From NCBI RefSeq assembly GCF_002879865.1, contig NZ_PNXY01000021.1, positions 62,001 through 126,000 on the forward strand: a stretch of 64,000 nucleotides of DNA. The letters are read 5' to 3'. Under the pieces are notes generated by a model. The model had not been told where the DNA came from and did not search any database. It was given only the letters and a program-made list of their open reading frames with translations. This DNA comes from Paraburkholderia rhynchosiae. GTDB taxonomy: Bacteria > Pseudomonadota > Gammaproteobacteria > Burkholderiales > Burkholderiaceae. Each line of letters starts with the position of its first letter. The first letter of the stretch is position 1. Positions 45,133 to 53,665 of this stretch are shown one piece after another. The position numbers and the translations under genes were made by a program.

Positions 45133-46131
45133 ATGCCCCAGATCAACCGCCAGTTCGTGCTGGCTTCGCGTCCGCAAGGCGCCGTCACGCCAGATAACTT
45201 CCGCCTCGTTGAGACGCCGCTCGCGCCGCTTGCGGATGGCGAAGTGCGCGTGCGTAATCACTATCTGTCGCTCGATCCGTACATGCGCGGCCGCATGAAC
45301 GACAGCAAGTCCTATGCGGCGCCGCAGCCTCTCGACGAAGTGATGATCGGCGGCACGGTGGGCGAAGTGGTGGAATCGAAGAATCCGAAATTCGCAGTGG
45401 GCGACAAGGTGGTGGCGATGTTCGGCTGGCAGGAATACGGCACGTCGAATGGCGCGGGCGTGCAGAAAGTCGACGACACGCATGTGCCGCTGTCGGCCTA
45501 TCTCGGTCCGGTCGGCATGCCCGGCGTCACCGCGTGGTATGGGCTGAACCGGATCATCGCGCCGAAAGCCGGCGAGACGGTCGTGGTCAGCGCGGCGAGC
45601 GGTGCGGTGGGCAGCGTGGTCGGTCAACTGGCGAAGCAGGCCGGGGCGCGCGCGGTGGGCATCGCGGGCGGCGCGGAAAAGTGCCGCTATGTCGTGGAGA
45701 CGCTCGGCTTCGACGCCTGCATCGACTACAAGGCCGGCAATCTGTATCAGGATCTGAAGGCCGCGACGCCGGATGGCGTCGACGGTTGCTTCGAGAACGT
45801 CGGCGGGGACGTGCTCGACGCGACGCTCGCGCGCATGAACGCGGCCGGCCGCATCGCGGTATGCGGATTCATTGCGGGCTACGACGGACAGCCGGTGCCG
45901 CTCAAGCATCCGTCGCTGATACTGACGCAGCGCCTGCTCGTGCAGGGCTTTATCGTCACCGAGCATATGGATGTCTGGCCCGAAGCGCTCAAGCAACTCG
46001 GCACGCTCGTCGCGCAGAAGAAACTGCAATATCGCGAAAGCATCGCGCAAGGGCTCGATGCGGCGCCCGAGGCTTTCATCGGCTTGCTCAAGGGCCGGAA
46101 CTTCGGCAAGCAGCTTGTGAAGCTGATCTGA
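45133..46131 (+). CDS. NADP-dependent medium-chain oxidoreductase (zinc-free, PTGR/CurA-like)
   Basis: 332-residue MDR-superfamily enzyme that uses NADPH to reduce activated double bonds of enones such as 2-alkenals. The start MPQINRQFVLASRPQG is typical. Seen: NHYLSLDPYMRGRM, GVTAWYGLNRI, the cofactor motif VVSAASGAVGSVVGQLAKQ with A-x-G-x-x-G, FDACIDYKAG and FENVGGDVLDATL. Catalytic-zinc ligands are absent, as in the double-bond reductase group. AAGGAGA precedes the ATG. The substrate is not evident. Confidence 0.93.
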   Translation: MPQINRQFVLASRPQGAVTPDNFRLVETPLAPLADGEVRVRNHYLSLDPYMRGRMNDSKSYAAPQPLDEVMIGGTVGEVVESKNPKFAVGDKVVAMFGWQEYGTSNGAGVQKVDDTHVPLSAYLGPVGMPGVTAWYGLNRIIAPKAGETVVVSAASGAVGSVVGQLAKQAGARAVGIAGGAEKCRYVVETLGFDACIDYKAGNLYQDLKAATPDGVDGCFENVGGDVLDATLARMNAAGRIAVCGFIAGYDGQPVPLKHPSLILTQRLLVQGFIVTEHMDVWPEALKQLGTLVAQKKLQYRESIAQGLDAAPEAFIGLLKGRNFGKQLVKLI

Positions 46132-46234
46132 TCGCGGCGGCTGGCGGCTGGCGGCGAGCGGCGGGTGCGACTTGACCCGTGGATCGAGCCGCCGGAAAAA
46201 ATAACAACCATCTTGCATGGGAGAGGAGTCAAGG

Positions 46235-47128
46235 ATGTTCGAATTCGCAGGCAAGGTCGCGGTTATCACCGGCGCGGCAAGCGGCTTCGGCCTTGCGTTC
46301 GCGCAGAAGGGCGCGTCGCTCGGCATGAAGCTCGTGCTCGCCGACGTGAACGCCGACGCGCTCGCGCACACGGTCGATGCATTGCGCGCGGCAGGCGCAG
46401 AAGCGATCGGCGTGCCCACCGATGTCTCGAGCGGCGCCCAGGTCGAAGCGCTCGCGCAAGCGGCGCTCGGTGCATTCGGCAAGGTCCACCTGCTGTTCAA
46501 CAACGCGGGTGTGGGCTCGGGCGGCTTCCTGTGGGAAAGCTCGGCGAACGACTGGTCATGGGTATTCGGCGTCAACGTGATGGGCGTCGCGCATGGCGTG
46601 CGTGTGTTCACGCCGATCATGCTTAAGCAGAACGAGCCGGCGCATATCGTCAACACCGCATCCGTCGCGGGGCTACTCTCGCCGCCCGCGATGGGCGTCT
46701 ACAACGCATCGAAACACGCGGTGGTGTCGCTCACCGAGACGCTGTATCACGACTTGCAACTCGCGCAGGCCGCGCGGGAGGAGAGCGGCCGGGTCGGCTG
46801 CTCTTTGCTGTGCCCGGCCTTCGTGCCGACTGGTATTGCCGATGCCGAGCGCGCGCGGCCCGCTGAATTGCGCAACGACAGCGGTCCGACGCGCTCGCAG
46901 ATCGCCGCGGGCAAGCAACTGCTGCGCGCGGTGCAATCTGGCAAGCTCAGCGCGGCCGATGTCGCCGACATCACGTTCGAAGCCATCGCCGCGCGGCGCT
47001 TCTATATCGTCACGCACCCGGGCATCATGGCGACGGTGAAACTGCGTCACGAGGACATCGAACAATTGCGCGATCCGACCGATCCGATGTCGCTGAAGCC
47101 GGAAGTCAAGCACGCGGATCCGGACTAA
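46235..47128 (+). CDS. SDR-family oxidoreductase
   Basis: 297-residue classical short-chain dehydrogenase. The ATG at 46235 (MFEFAGKVAVITG) has GAGGAG upstream. Seen: cofactor motif TGAASGFG, DVNADAL after beta-2, NNAG in the active-site region, the catalytic Ser in NTASVAGLLSPP and YNASKHAV. The C-terminus is longer than in the minimal family, with EDIEQLRDPTDPMSL. It follows the MDR reductase by about 100 bases and precedes an HSL-type hydrolase; substrate unknown. Confidence 0.92.
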   Translation: MFEFAGKVAVITGAASGFGLAFAQKGASLGMKLVLADVNADALAHTVDALRAAGAEAIGVPTDVSSGAQVEALAQAALGAFGKVHLLFNNAGVGSGGFLWESSANDWSWVFGVNVMGVAHGVRVFTPIMLKQNEPAHIVNTASVAGLLSPPAMGVYNASKHAVVSLTETLYHDLQLAQAAREESGRVGCSLLCPAFVPTGIADAERARPAELRNDSGPTRSQIAAGKQLLRAVQSGKLSAADVADITFEAIAARRFYIVTHPGIMATVKLRHEDIEQLRDPTDPMSLKPEVKHADPD

Positions 47129-47198
47129 AGCCGCTTGCTGGGCACCGTGCCGCGAACCTGTTTTCAACCTTCGGCGCGTACGCGCCATCCGACGTCCC

Positions 47199-48158
47199 AT
47201 GCCGCTGAATCCGAAGATCGAGCAGGTGCTCGACATGATCGCGCTCGCAAAGCGCCCGAAGCTTCATGAAATGACCGCGCAAGCGGCGCGCGCGTCTTAT
47301 GAAAAGAGTGCGCCGATTCTCGAGATCCCGAGTGCGCCGATGTTCGCCGTCGAAGACTTGCGCATACAGACACGCGACGGCGCGACGATTCGGGCGCGCC
47401 TTTATCAGGCTGCCGAGCCGAGCTGGGCCGAGCCGGCTCCAGCGTTGGTCTACTATCACGGCGGCGGCTTCACGGTCGGCAGCGTCGATACGCACGATGC
47501 GCTGTGCCGCATGTTCGCGCGCGATGGAAGATGCGCGGTGCTGTCGGTCGATTACCGGCTAGCGCCGGAGTACAGGTTCCCGACGGCCGTCGACGACGCT
47601 TTCGACGCGCTGACCTGGCTGCATGCGCACGCCGCGGAATTCGGTATCGACGCGAAGCGGCTCGCGGTAGGCGGCGACAGTGCGGGCGGCACGTTGGCGA
47701 CGGTCTGCGCGGTGCTCGCCCGCGACGCGGGGATCGGACTAGCGCTGCAATTGCTGATCTATCCGGGCACGACCGGCTATCAGCAAACTGCTTCGCACTC
47801 GCGCCTCGCCGACGGCTTTCTGCTTTCGGGCGATACCATTCAATGGTTCTTTGAACAATACGTGCGTGACGCGAGCGACCGCGACGACTGGCGTTTCGCA
47901 CCGCTCGACGGCAAGCGCGGCGCGCCCGACTTCAGCGGTGTGGCGCCGGCCTGGATCGCGACCGCCGAATACGATCCGCTGAGCGATGAAGGCGACGCCT
48001 ATGCGCAGAAACTGCGCGGCTGCGGCAACGAAGTCACGCTCAAGCGCTATCCGGGCATGATCCACGAGTTCTTCAAGATGGGTGGCTTCGTGCCTGACGT
48101 CGCGCAGGCACATGCGGATGCCGCGGCCGCATTGCGCGCGGCATTCCGCTTGGACTAG
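47199..48158 (+). CDS. Alpha/beta hydrolase (hormone-sensitive lipase family esterase)
   Basis: 319-residue esterase/lipase, cytosolic. Complete HSL family signature: oxyanion motif YYHGGGFTVGS, Arg-rich segment VDYRLAPEYRFP, nucleophile Ser in GGDSAGGTLAT, catalytic Asp in AEYDPLSDEGD and His in GMIHEFFKMGG. The start MPLNPKIEQVLDMI fits the cap helix of the family. Its stop TAG (48156-48158) abuts directly on the stop of the convergent NRDE gene. Last in the plus-strand run that starts with the thioesterase gene. Confidence 0.95.
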   Translation: MPLNPKIEQVLDMIALAKRPKLHEMTAQAARASYEKSAPILEIPSAPMFAVEDLRIQTRDGATIRARLYQAAEPSWAEPAPALVYYHGGGFTVGSVDTHDALCRMFARDGRCAVLSVDYRLAPEYRFPTAVDDAFDALTWLHAHAAEFGIDAKRLAVGGDSAGGTLATVCAVLARDAGIGLALQLLIYPGTTGYQQTASHSRLADGFLLSGDTIQWFFEQYVRDASDRDDWRFAPLDGKRGAPDFSGVAPAWIATAEYDPLSDEGDAYAQKLRGCGNEVTLKRYPGMIHEFFKMGGFVPDVAQAHADAAAALRAAFRLD

Positions 48159-49007
48159 TTACGCAATCTCCCGCTCGACATTGAACGCAAAGCTGCGTTC
48201 GAAATCGCCGGGCCGCACGATGCGGTGGGAGCCGTTGTCGTCGCTACGCTCGGCTACGGCCACGCTGACGATCTCGCCGTGCGCGACCACCCGCAACGCC
48301 GTGGTGCCGCGCGTGCCGTACTCGGGCGTTTCGATAAATGCCGCCGACAACGCCCGCTCACGCTCGAGCGGAATACCGGTGGACGGCAGCTGGTCGTCAG
48401 CAGCGACGCGGGGATCGCGCATCAGGTCGATCAGACGCTCGAGCGGCGGCATCGCGTTGCGTGTGAGCAGCGTGCCGAGTTCGGCGCGCTTGTTGACGAG
48501 CTTCGGCCATTCGGTATCGAGTATCGCGTTCGAAATGCCGTGCGTGCCCGGCGCGAGCAGCGCGGGCGCGAGACTGGAGCGGTTGCAGTACCAGGCGAGT
48601 TCGCGGCGCGTCCAGTCGCCTACCAGCAGATTGAAGCCGTTGTAGATGTCCCCGGTTTGCGCCACGTGATGCAGATACGCGAGCGGCGTCTCATGCGCGT
48701 TGCCGTTCGTCAAGCCGAGGCTCGCCGAAGTCAGCCAGTCGCTGACGAGTGTGCCGCGAGTAGGCGCATCGGCACGCATGTCGTTCGGCGCCCGGTAATT
48801 GGTCAGCGCCGCGAACCGGCCGTCGCGCGACATGCCCAGCCATGTACCGCCGCCCAGCAGATCGCGGCCCGCCAGCACGCCGGGCACGTCATCCCACCAA
48901 CCGATCGGCTCGGCCGTGCGCCGGAAGAACTCATCGCGATTCGCAGCGAGCGTGAAGAGCGGGCCGTCGACCGCGTCGGGTCGCCAGTCGAACACGATCA
49001 GGCACAT
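48159..49007 (-). CDS. NRDE-family (TANGO2-like) protein
   Basis: 282-residue protein starting MCLIVFDW, with Cys2 positioned as an Ntn-type nucleophile after Met removal, and the family name motif AANRDE in TLAANRDEFFRR. Further blocks: GGGTWLGMSRDGRFAALTNYR, GFNLLVGDW and HGISNAILDTEWPK. Members occur from bacteria to man (TANGO2, linked to heme and lipid metabolism), but the bacterial role is unclear. Its stop codon starts at the base next to the stop of the convergent esterase gene. It is upstream-isolated from ygfZ by 119 bases. Confidence 0.92.
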   Translation of the reverse strand: MCLIVFDWRPDAVDGPLFTLAANRDEFFRRTAEPIGWWDDVPGVLAGRDLLGGGTWLGMSRDGRFAALTNYRAPNDMRADAPTRGTLVSDWLTSASLGLTNGNAHETPLAYLHHVAQTGDIYNGFNLLVGDWTRRELAWYCNRSSLAPALLAPGTHGISNAILDTEWPKLVNKRAELGTLLTRNAMPPLERLIDLMRDPRVAADDQLPSTGIPLERERALSAAFIETPEYGTRGTTALRVVAHGEIVSVAVAERSDDNGSHRIVRPGDFERSFAFNVEREIA

Positions 49008-49126
49008 CGGGGACGTCTCCCGGTTAGGGCTTGAAAAACGAAATCGCGGACAAGGGTTCAGGCGAGGGCGCCGGCAGCAAGCGGCGCCTTTTCATCAAAC
49101 TGCGCCACGCCACATCTTCGAGACGT

Positions 49127-50191
49127 TCAAACTTCGGTGGGCAGTCCGTAGGGCAGCGGCAGGAATTGCAGTGCCGGACCATCCGCTGCGCCCAGATGCA
49201 CAGAGCCGCCTTCGAGCGCTGCGAGCTTGGTCTCAACCAGCAGATCCACGCCGCCGTCCCGCGCCGATGCTGCGTTGACCACCATGCCGCACGGCTGGCC
49301 CGGGTCGTCCGAATGGAAAAGTTCGGCGCCGGCCTTCACCGTGTCCAATTCACCCGCGACGTTCGCAAGCGACGTGCGCCGCTTGATCGTGCCGCGATAC
49401 TGGCTGCGCGCCACCACTTCCTGGCCGGGATAGCAGCCCTTGCGGAAATTGACTGCGCCCAGCACATCGAAATTGACCATTTGCGGCACGAACTGCTCGA
49501 CCACCGGCTGCGTGATGCGCGGCTCGCCTGCACGAATGTCGAGCCAGTCCCACACCGCCGGCGAGACCTGCTTGAGTTTTTCGTCGAGCAAGGGCAGCTG
49601 CGCTTCGATCTGCGCCTTCGGCCCGATCCACAGAAAACGCAGGCGCTCGAATGCGTCCGGCACGCGAATCAGCGAACCCGCCGAGCCGTCCACCTTGACG
49701 TGGACGCCGTCGGGCAGCGCATCGAACACACCCGATAGCGCCTTGCGCACGTCGCCCGCGAGGCCCACTACAGCCAGCTCGCCGCTTGCATCCACGAGCT
49801 TTGCCTTGGCGCGCAGGATGAACATCGACAGGCGCTTTTGCGCCGCCGCCTGCACGTCTTTCGATACCAGCAGGCGGATCGCGTCGCCGCTGCGCCACGT
49901 CAGGAACGACGCGAGCAGCCGGCCCTTGGCCGAGCAGTAGCCCGCAAGGCGCGCGTTGGCCGCATCGAGATGCTGGGTGTCGTTGGTCAACTGCCCGTGC
50001 AGGAAGCTCGCGGCGTCGTCGCCGGTGGCGTCGATTACGCCGAACTGCGTGAGCGGCATATAGGCGCCGTGCTGGAGGACGGCGTCGAATTCATCGGCGC
50101 ACGGGCGCCGCAACACCGGCAATGCCGTGACCGCGTGAGTCGACGGATTGCCGGAAGGTGTACCTGAAGCGTTAGCGAGCGGTGTGTTCAT
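49127..50191 (-). CDS. ygfZ: Folate-binding protein YgfZ (iron-sulfur repair)
   Basis: 354-residue T-protein-fold protein that binds tetrahydrofolate and supports synthesis or repair of iron-sulfur enzymes such as MiaB. The hallmark KGCYPGQEVVARSQYRG, with the redox-active Cys, is complete. Other cues: FLHGQLTNDTQHL and AGYCSAKGRLLASF near the N-terminus. It is cytosolic. Divergent from mltG; the mltG -35 region lies about 20 bases from this gene's ATG. Confidence 0.95.
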   Translation of the reverse strand: MNTPLANASGTPSGNPSTHAVTALPVLRRPCADEFDAVLQHGAYMPLTQFGVIDATGDDAASFLHGQLTNDTQHLDAANARLAGYCSAKGRLLASFLTWRSGDAIRLLVSKDVQAAAQKRLSMFILRAKAKLVDASGELAVVGLAGDVRKALSGVFDALPDGVHVKVDGSAGSLIRVPDAFERLRFLWIGPKAQIEAQLPLLDEKLKQVSPAVWDWLDIRAGEPRITQPVVEQFVPQMVNFDVLGAVNFRKGCYPGQEVVARSQYRGTIKRRTSLANVAGELDTVKAGAELFHSDDPGQPCGMVVNAASARDGGVDLLVETKLAALEGGSVHLGAADGPALQFLPLPYGLPTEV

Positions 50192-50212
50192 GGATTCCCG
50201 GAACAGTCAATT

Positions 50213-50242
50213 CTGACTTTAGCTAAGGCAAACAAGTATTAT
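50213..50242 (+). promoter_or_regulatory. Likely sigma-70 promoter of the mltG operon
   Basis: -35 CTGACT (50213-50218), 18-bp spacer, -10 TATTAT (50237-50242). Transcription would begin near 50249, after the first possible ATG at 50243, which supports the second ATG at 50270 as the real start. Confidence 0.5.
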
Positions 50243-50269
50243 ATGCAGTCCAACCCAGCCACGTTTCGC

Positions 50270-51280
50270 ATGTCCCTCCTGAAGAAATGTTTCATCGCCG
50301 GCTCGATTGTCGTCGTGCTGGCCGCAGCCGCGATTGCTGGCGGATACCACTGGGCCCACAGCCCGCTCGAGCTGAACCCCGCGCAACTCGACGTCACTGT
50401 CAAACCGCACAGCAGCCTGCGCAGCGTCACGTTGCAGTTGAACCGCGGCGGCGTGCCAGTCGAGCCCGAACTGTTCGTCATCATGACGCGGCTGCTCGGG
50501 CTTCAGAGCGAGCTGAAGTCGGGCAATTACGAGTTCAAGACCGGCGTGACGCCGTACGACGTGCTGCAGAAAATCGCTCGGGGCGACGTCAACGAATACG
50601 TTGCGACCATCATCGAAGGGTGGACGTTCAAGCGCATGCGCGCCGAGCTGGACGCCAATCCGGCGCTCAAGCACGACAGCGTGGCAATGAACGACGCGCA
50701 ACTGATGAGCGCGATCGGTGCGCCGGAAGCCTCGATCGGCAACGGTGAAGGGCTGTTTTTCCCGGATACGTATCTGTTCGACAAGAACACCAGCGATCTC
50801 GACGTGTACCGACGCGCGTATCGCCTGATGCGCGTGCGTCTGGACGAAGCGTGGCTCGCGCGCGCGCCGAACCTGCCGTATAAGACGCCGTATGATGCGC
50901 TGATCATGGCGTCGATCGTCGAAAAAGAAACCGGCAGGAAGGCCGACCGGGCGATGGTCGCGGCCGTTTTCGCGAACCGTCTGCGCGTGGGCATGCCGCT
51001 GCAAACCGACCCCACTGTGATCTACGGCATGGGCGAGAGCTATGCCGGCCACATCCGCAAGAAAGACCTGCAGACGGACACTCCCTACAATACCTACACC
51101 CGGATGGGACTGCCGCCGACGCCCATCGCGCTGCCGGGCGTCGCCTCGCTGCAAGCGGCGATGAACCCGGCGCAGACGAGCGCGTTGTATTTCGTCTCGC
51201 GTGGCGACGGCAGCAGTATTTTTTCCGACACCCTCGGCGATCACAACAAAGCCGTGGACAAATACATTCGAGGGCAATAA
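50270..51280 (+). CDS. mltG: Endolytic murein transglycosylase MltG
   Basis: 336-residue inner-membrane enzyme that cuts nascent peptidoglycan strands and so sets glycan length. The start at 50270 (MSLLKKCFIAG) leads straight into the single N-terminal anchor (SIVVVLAAAAIAGGYHW); the upstream ATG at 50243 would lie within or before the predicted transcription start. Seen: a LysM-like part, EGLFFPDTYLF, IMASIVEKETG with the catalytic Glu, and LQTDPTVIYG, PYNTYTRMGLPPTPIALPG. Its stop overlaps the tmk start (TAATG), as in the common mltG-tmk-holB operon. Confidence 0.94.
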   Translation: MSLLKKCFIAGSIVVVLAAAAIAGGYHWAHSPLELNPAQLDVTVKPHSSLRSVTLQLNRGGVPVEPELFVIMTRLLGLQSELKSGNYEFKTGVTPYDVLQKIARGDVNEYVATIIEGWTFKRMRAELDANPALKHDSVAMNDAQLMSAIGAPEASIGNGEGLFFPDTYLFDKNTSDLDVYRRAYRLMRVRLDEAWLARAPNLPYKTPYDALIMASIVEKETGRKADRAMVAAVFANRLRVGMPLQTDPTVIYGMGESYAGHIRKKDLQTDTPYNTYTRMGLPPTPIALPGVASLQAAMNPAQTSALYFVSRGDGSSIFSDTLGDHNKAVDKYIRGQ

Positions 51281-51900
51281 TGGCGCGCGGCAAATTCATT
51301 ACGTTTGAAGGCATCGACGGCGCCGGCAAAACGACTCATCTGGCCTGGTTTCGCGAGCGGCTCGAGCGGAAGGTGGCCGCCACTGGCCGCTCTGTGGTCA
51401 TGACACGGGAACCCGGCGGCACGCCACTCGGCGAGCAGATCCGCGAAATCGTGCTGCATCAGAAAATGGATCTCGAAACCGAGGCGCTGCTGATGTTTGC
51501 ACTGCGCCGTCAGCATCTGGCGCAAGTGATCGAGCCGGCGCTCGCCCGCGGCGACTGGGTGCTGTCCGACCGTTTTACCGACGCGACGTTTGCCTATCAG
51601 GGCGGCGGCCGCGGACTGCCGCGCGACAAGCTCGAAACGCTGGAGCGCTGGGTGCAGGGTGGGTTTCAGCCGGACGTGACAGTGCTGTTCGACCTCGCGC
51701 CCGAACTTGCCAATGAACGGCGGAGCGCGGCGCGCGACCCAGATCGTTTCGAGAGCGAATCCGCCGCGTTTTTCGACCGCACGCGGGCCGAATATCTGCG
51801 CCGCGCGGAAGAAGCGCCTTATCGTTTCGCTATCATTGACTCTTCGCAGAGCATTGTGCGCATCCAGAAGCAGCTTGAAGAGTTGATCACAACTCTTTGA
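51280..51900 (+). CDS. tmk: Thymidylate kinase
   Basis: 206-residue cytosolic enzyme phosphorylating dTMP to dTDP with ATP. P-loop FEGIDGAGKTTH, substrate motif REPGGTPLGEQIRE, the DR motif in VLSDRFTDATFAYQGGGRGL and the lid region FESESAAFFDRTRAEY are all present. The ATG shares one base with the mltG stop. The 94 bases to holB contain no terminator. Confidence 0.97.
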   Translation: MARGKFITFEGIDGAGKTTHLAWFRERLERKVAATGRSVVMTREPGGTPLGEQIREIVLHQKMDLETEALLMFALRRQHLAQVIEPALARGDWVLSDRFTDATFAYQGGGRGLPRDKLETLERWVQGGFQPDVTVLFDLAPELANERRSAARDPDRFESESAAFFDRTRAEYLRRAEEAPYRFAIIDSSQSIVRIQKQLEELITTL

Positions 51901-51994
51901 CTTTAAAGCGATATAAGCGAACGTTATTCAGACGCTCGAAATTAATGCAGTGTCTCACCCAGTACTATCAACTGTCTGATCTAAAAGAGAAACG

Positions 51995-53038
51995 ATGATC
52001 TATCCGTGGCAAGCCGATGACTGGAACCGCCTTCAGCAGTTGCGCGGCCACTGGCCGCATGCGCTGCTGCTGCACGGACAGGCTGGCATCGGCAAACTGC
52101 GCTTCGCGCAGCACCTGGCGCAAGGGCTGTTATGCGAGGACCAGCGCGGGAACGGCGAGCCGTGCGGCGCGTGCGTCGCGTGTAACTGGTTTGTGCAAGG
52201 CAACCATCCCGATTACCGGATCGTCGTGCCGGAAGCGCTGGCCGCCGAAGCAGGCATAGGCAGCGCCGCGGACGACAAGGCGGAAAAAGCGGAGAAGGCC
52301 GACGCCGACGAGGGCAAGAAGACGCGCGCGCCCAGCAAGGAAATCAAGATCGAGCAGATTCGCGGCTTGCTCGACTTCGTGGGCGTAGGTTCGCACCGCG
52401 GCGGCGCACGCGTGGTCGTGCTGGCTCCGGCGGAAGCGCTGAATATCGCCGCAGCCAACGCGCTGCTGAAGACGCTCGAAGAACCGCCGGCGGGCGTCGT
52501 GTTCCTGATGGTGTCGGCGCGCATCGACCGGCTGTTGCCCACCATCATCAGCCGTTGCCGCCAATGGCCGATGAGCCTGCCGGCGCCCGAGGCGGCGACG
52601 CAGTGGCTCGCCGCGCAAGGCGTGGCCGAAGCGCAGGCGCTGCTCGCCGAAGCCGGCGGCGCGCCGCTGACCGCACTGGCGCTCGCCAGCGACGAAAACC
52701 GCACGCTGCGCGACTGGACGCTCAAGCAACTGGCCGCCGGCCCCGACTGCGATGCCTTTGCGTGCGGCGAGGCGTTGCAGAAGCTGCCGGTGCCGCTCGT
52801 TCTGGGCTGGCTGCAACGCTGGATGTACGATCTGCTCGCACAGCGCACCGCCGGTGCGCCGCGCTATTTTCCGCAGGCGTCGGCGGCGCTGATGCGCTGT
52901 GCGTCGCAAGCCGACGCCAGCGCGTTCGCGCGCTTCATGCGCAGCGTGACGCGCCAGCGCGCCGTCGAGAATCATCCGCTGAACGCGCGGCTCGTGTTCG
53001 AGGAGCTCTTTATCGGCTACCGCGATCTGTTTGCATAA
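51995..53038 (+). CDS. holB: DNA polymerase III subunit delta'
   Basis: 347-residue clamp-loader subunit that helps place the beta clamp on DNA. It contains HGQAGIGKLRFAQHLA (P-loop-like), the zinc-binding cysteines in CGACVACNWF with an earlier Cys, ANALLKTLEEPPAGVVFLMV and SRCRQW. An acidic/Lys-rich insertion (KAEKAEKADADEGKKT, about residues 93-108) between zinc module and core is longer than in E. coli and looks like a disordered linker. In the operon with tmk and the following genes. Confidence 0.95.
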   Translation: MIYPWQADDWNRLQQLRGHWPHALLLHGQAGIGKLRFAQHLAQGLLCEDQRGNGEPCGACVACNWFVQGNHPDYRIVVPEALAAEAGIGSAADDKAEKAEKADADEGKKTRAPSKEIKIEQIRGLLDFVGVGSHRGGARVVVLAPAEALNIAAANALLKTLEEPPAGVVFLMVSARIDRLLPTIISRCRQWPMSLPAPEAATQWLAAQGVAEAQALLAEAGGAPLTALALASDENRTLRDWTLKQLAAGPDCDAFACGEALQKLPVPLVLGWLQRWMYDLLAQRTAGAPRYFPQASAALMRCASQADASAFARFMRSVTRQRAVENHPLNARLVFEELFIGYRDLFA

Positions 53039-53106
53039 GCTGTTTGCATGATGCTGGCCGCGTTAAGCCGCACACCCCCTCCGTCTCATTTCAAAACCAA
53101 AGCACC

Positions 53107-53631
53107 ATGAGCCTGTCCTACCGCGATGCCACGCTCGACGATCTGCCCGCTATCGTCGCTATTTATAACTCGACGGTGGCCTCGCGCCAGGTGACCGCAG
53201 ATCTCGAACCCGTCAGCGTCGAAAGCCGTGTCGCATGGTTTCACGCGCATGGGCCGCAGAAACGTCCGCTGTGGGTGCTGGAAGACGCCGAACAGCCGGG
53301 CCGCGTGATCGCGTGGCTCAGCTTTTCGGACTTCTACGGCCGTCCGGCCTATCAGCGCACCGCCGAAGTGAGCATCTATCTCGATGAAAGCGCGCGCGGC
53401 AAGGGTCTCGGCAAGCGGTTGCTGGCGGCCGCGCTCGCGGCGGCGCCAGCGCTCGGCGTCGACACGGTGCTGGGTTTTATCTTCGGCCACAATGAGGCGA
53501 GCCTCCGCTTGTTCCGCAGTTTCGGCTTCGACACGTGGGGCTCGCTGCCGCGCGTGGCCGTGCTGGACGGCGTGGAGCGCGATCTGGTGATCCTCGGCAA
53601 GCGCCTCGACGCGCACGGCGCCGCAACCTGA
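53107..53631 (+). CDS. GNAT-family N-acetyltransferase (phosphinothricin/methionine-sulfoximine type)
   Basis: 174-residue acetyl-CoA-dependent acetyltransferase. The ATG at 53107 (MSLSYRDATLDDLPAI) fits the fold start. The segment YNSTVASRQVTADLEPVSVESRVAWF is typical of the Pat/MddA subgroup; the acetyl-CoA loop is ESARGKGLGKRLLAAAL, followed by GHNEASLRLFRSFGF. Likely substrate is phosphinothricin, methionine sulfoximine or a similar amino acid analogue, known only for relatives. It sits between holB and the TatD gene, an insertion compared with the E. coli order holB-ycfH. Confidence 0.9.
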   Translation: MSLSYRDATLDDLPAIVAIYNSTVASRQVTADLEPVSVESRVAWFHAHGPQKRPLWVLEDAEQPGRVIAWLSFSDFYGRPAYQRTAEVSIYLDESARGKGLGKRLLAAALAAAPALGVDTVLGFIFGHNEASLRLFRSFGFDTWGSLPRVAVLDGVERDLVILGKRLDAHGAAT

Positions 53632-53665
53632 TCCGCCTCAAGCCATTCATTTGCAGGACATCATC

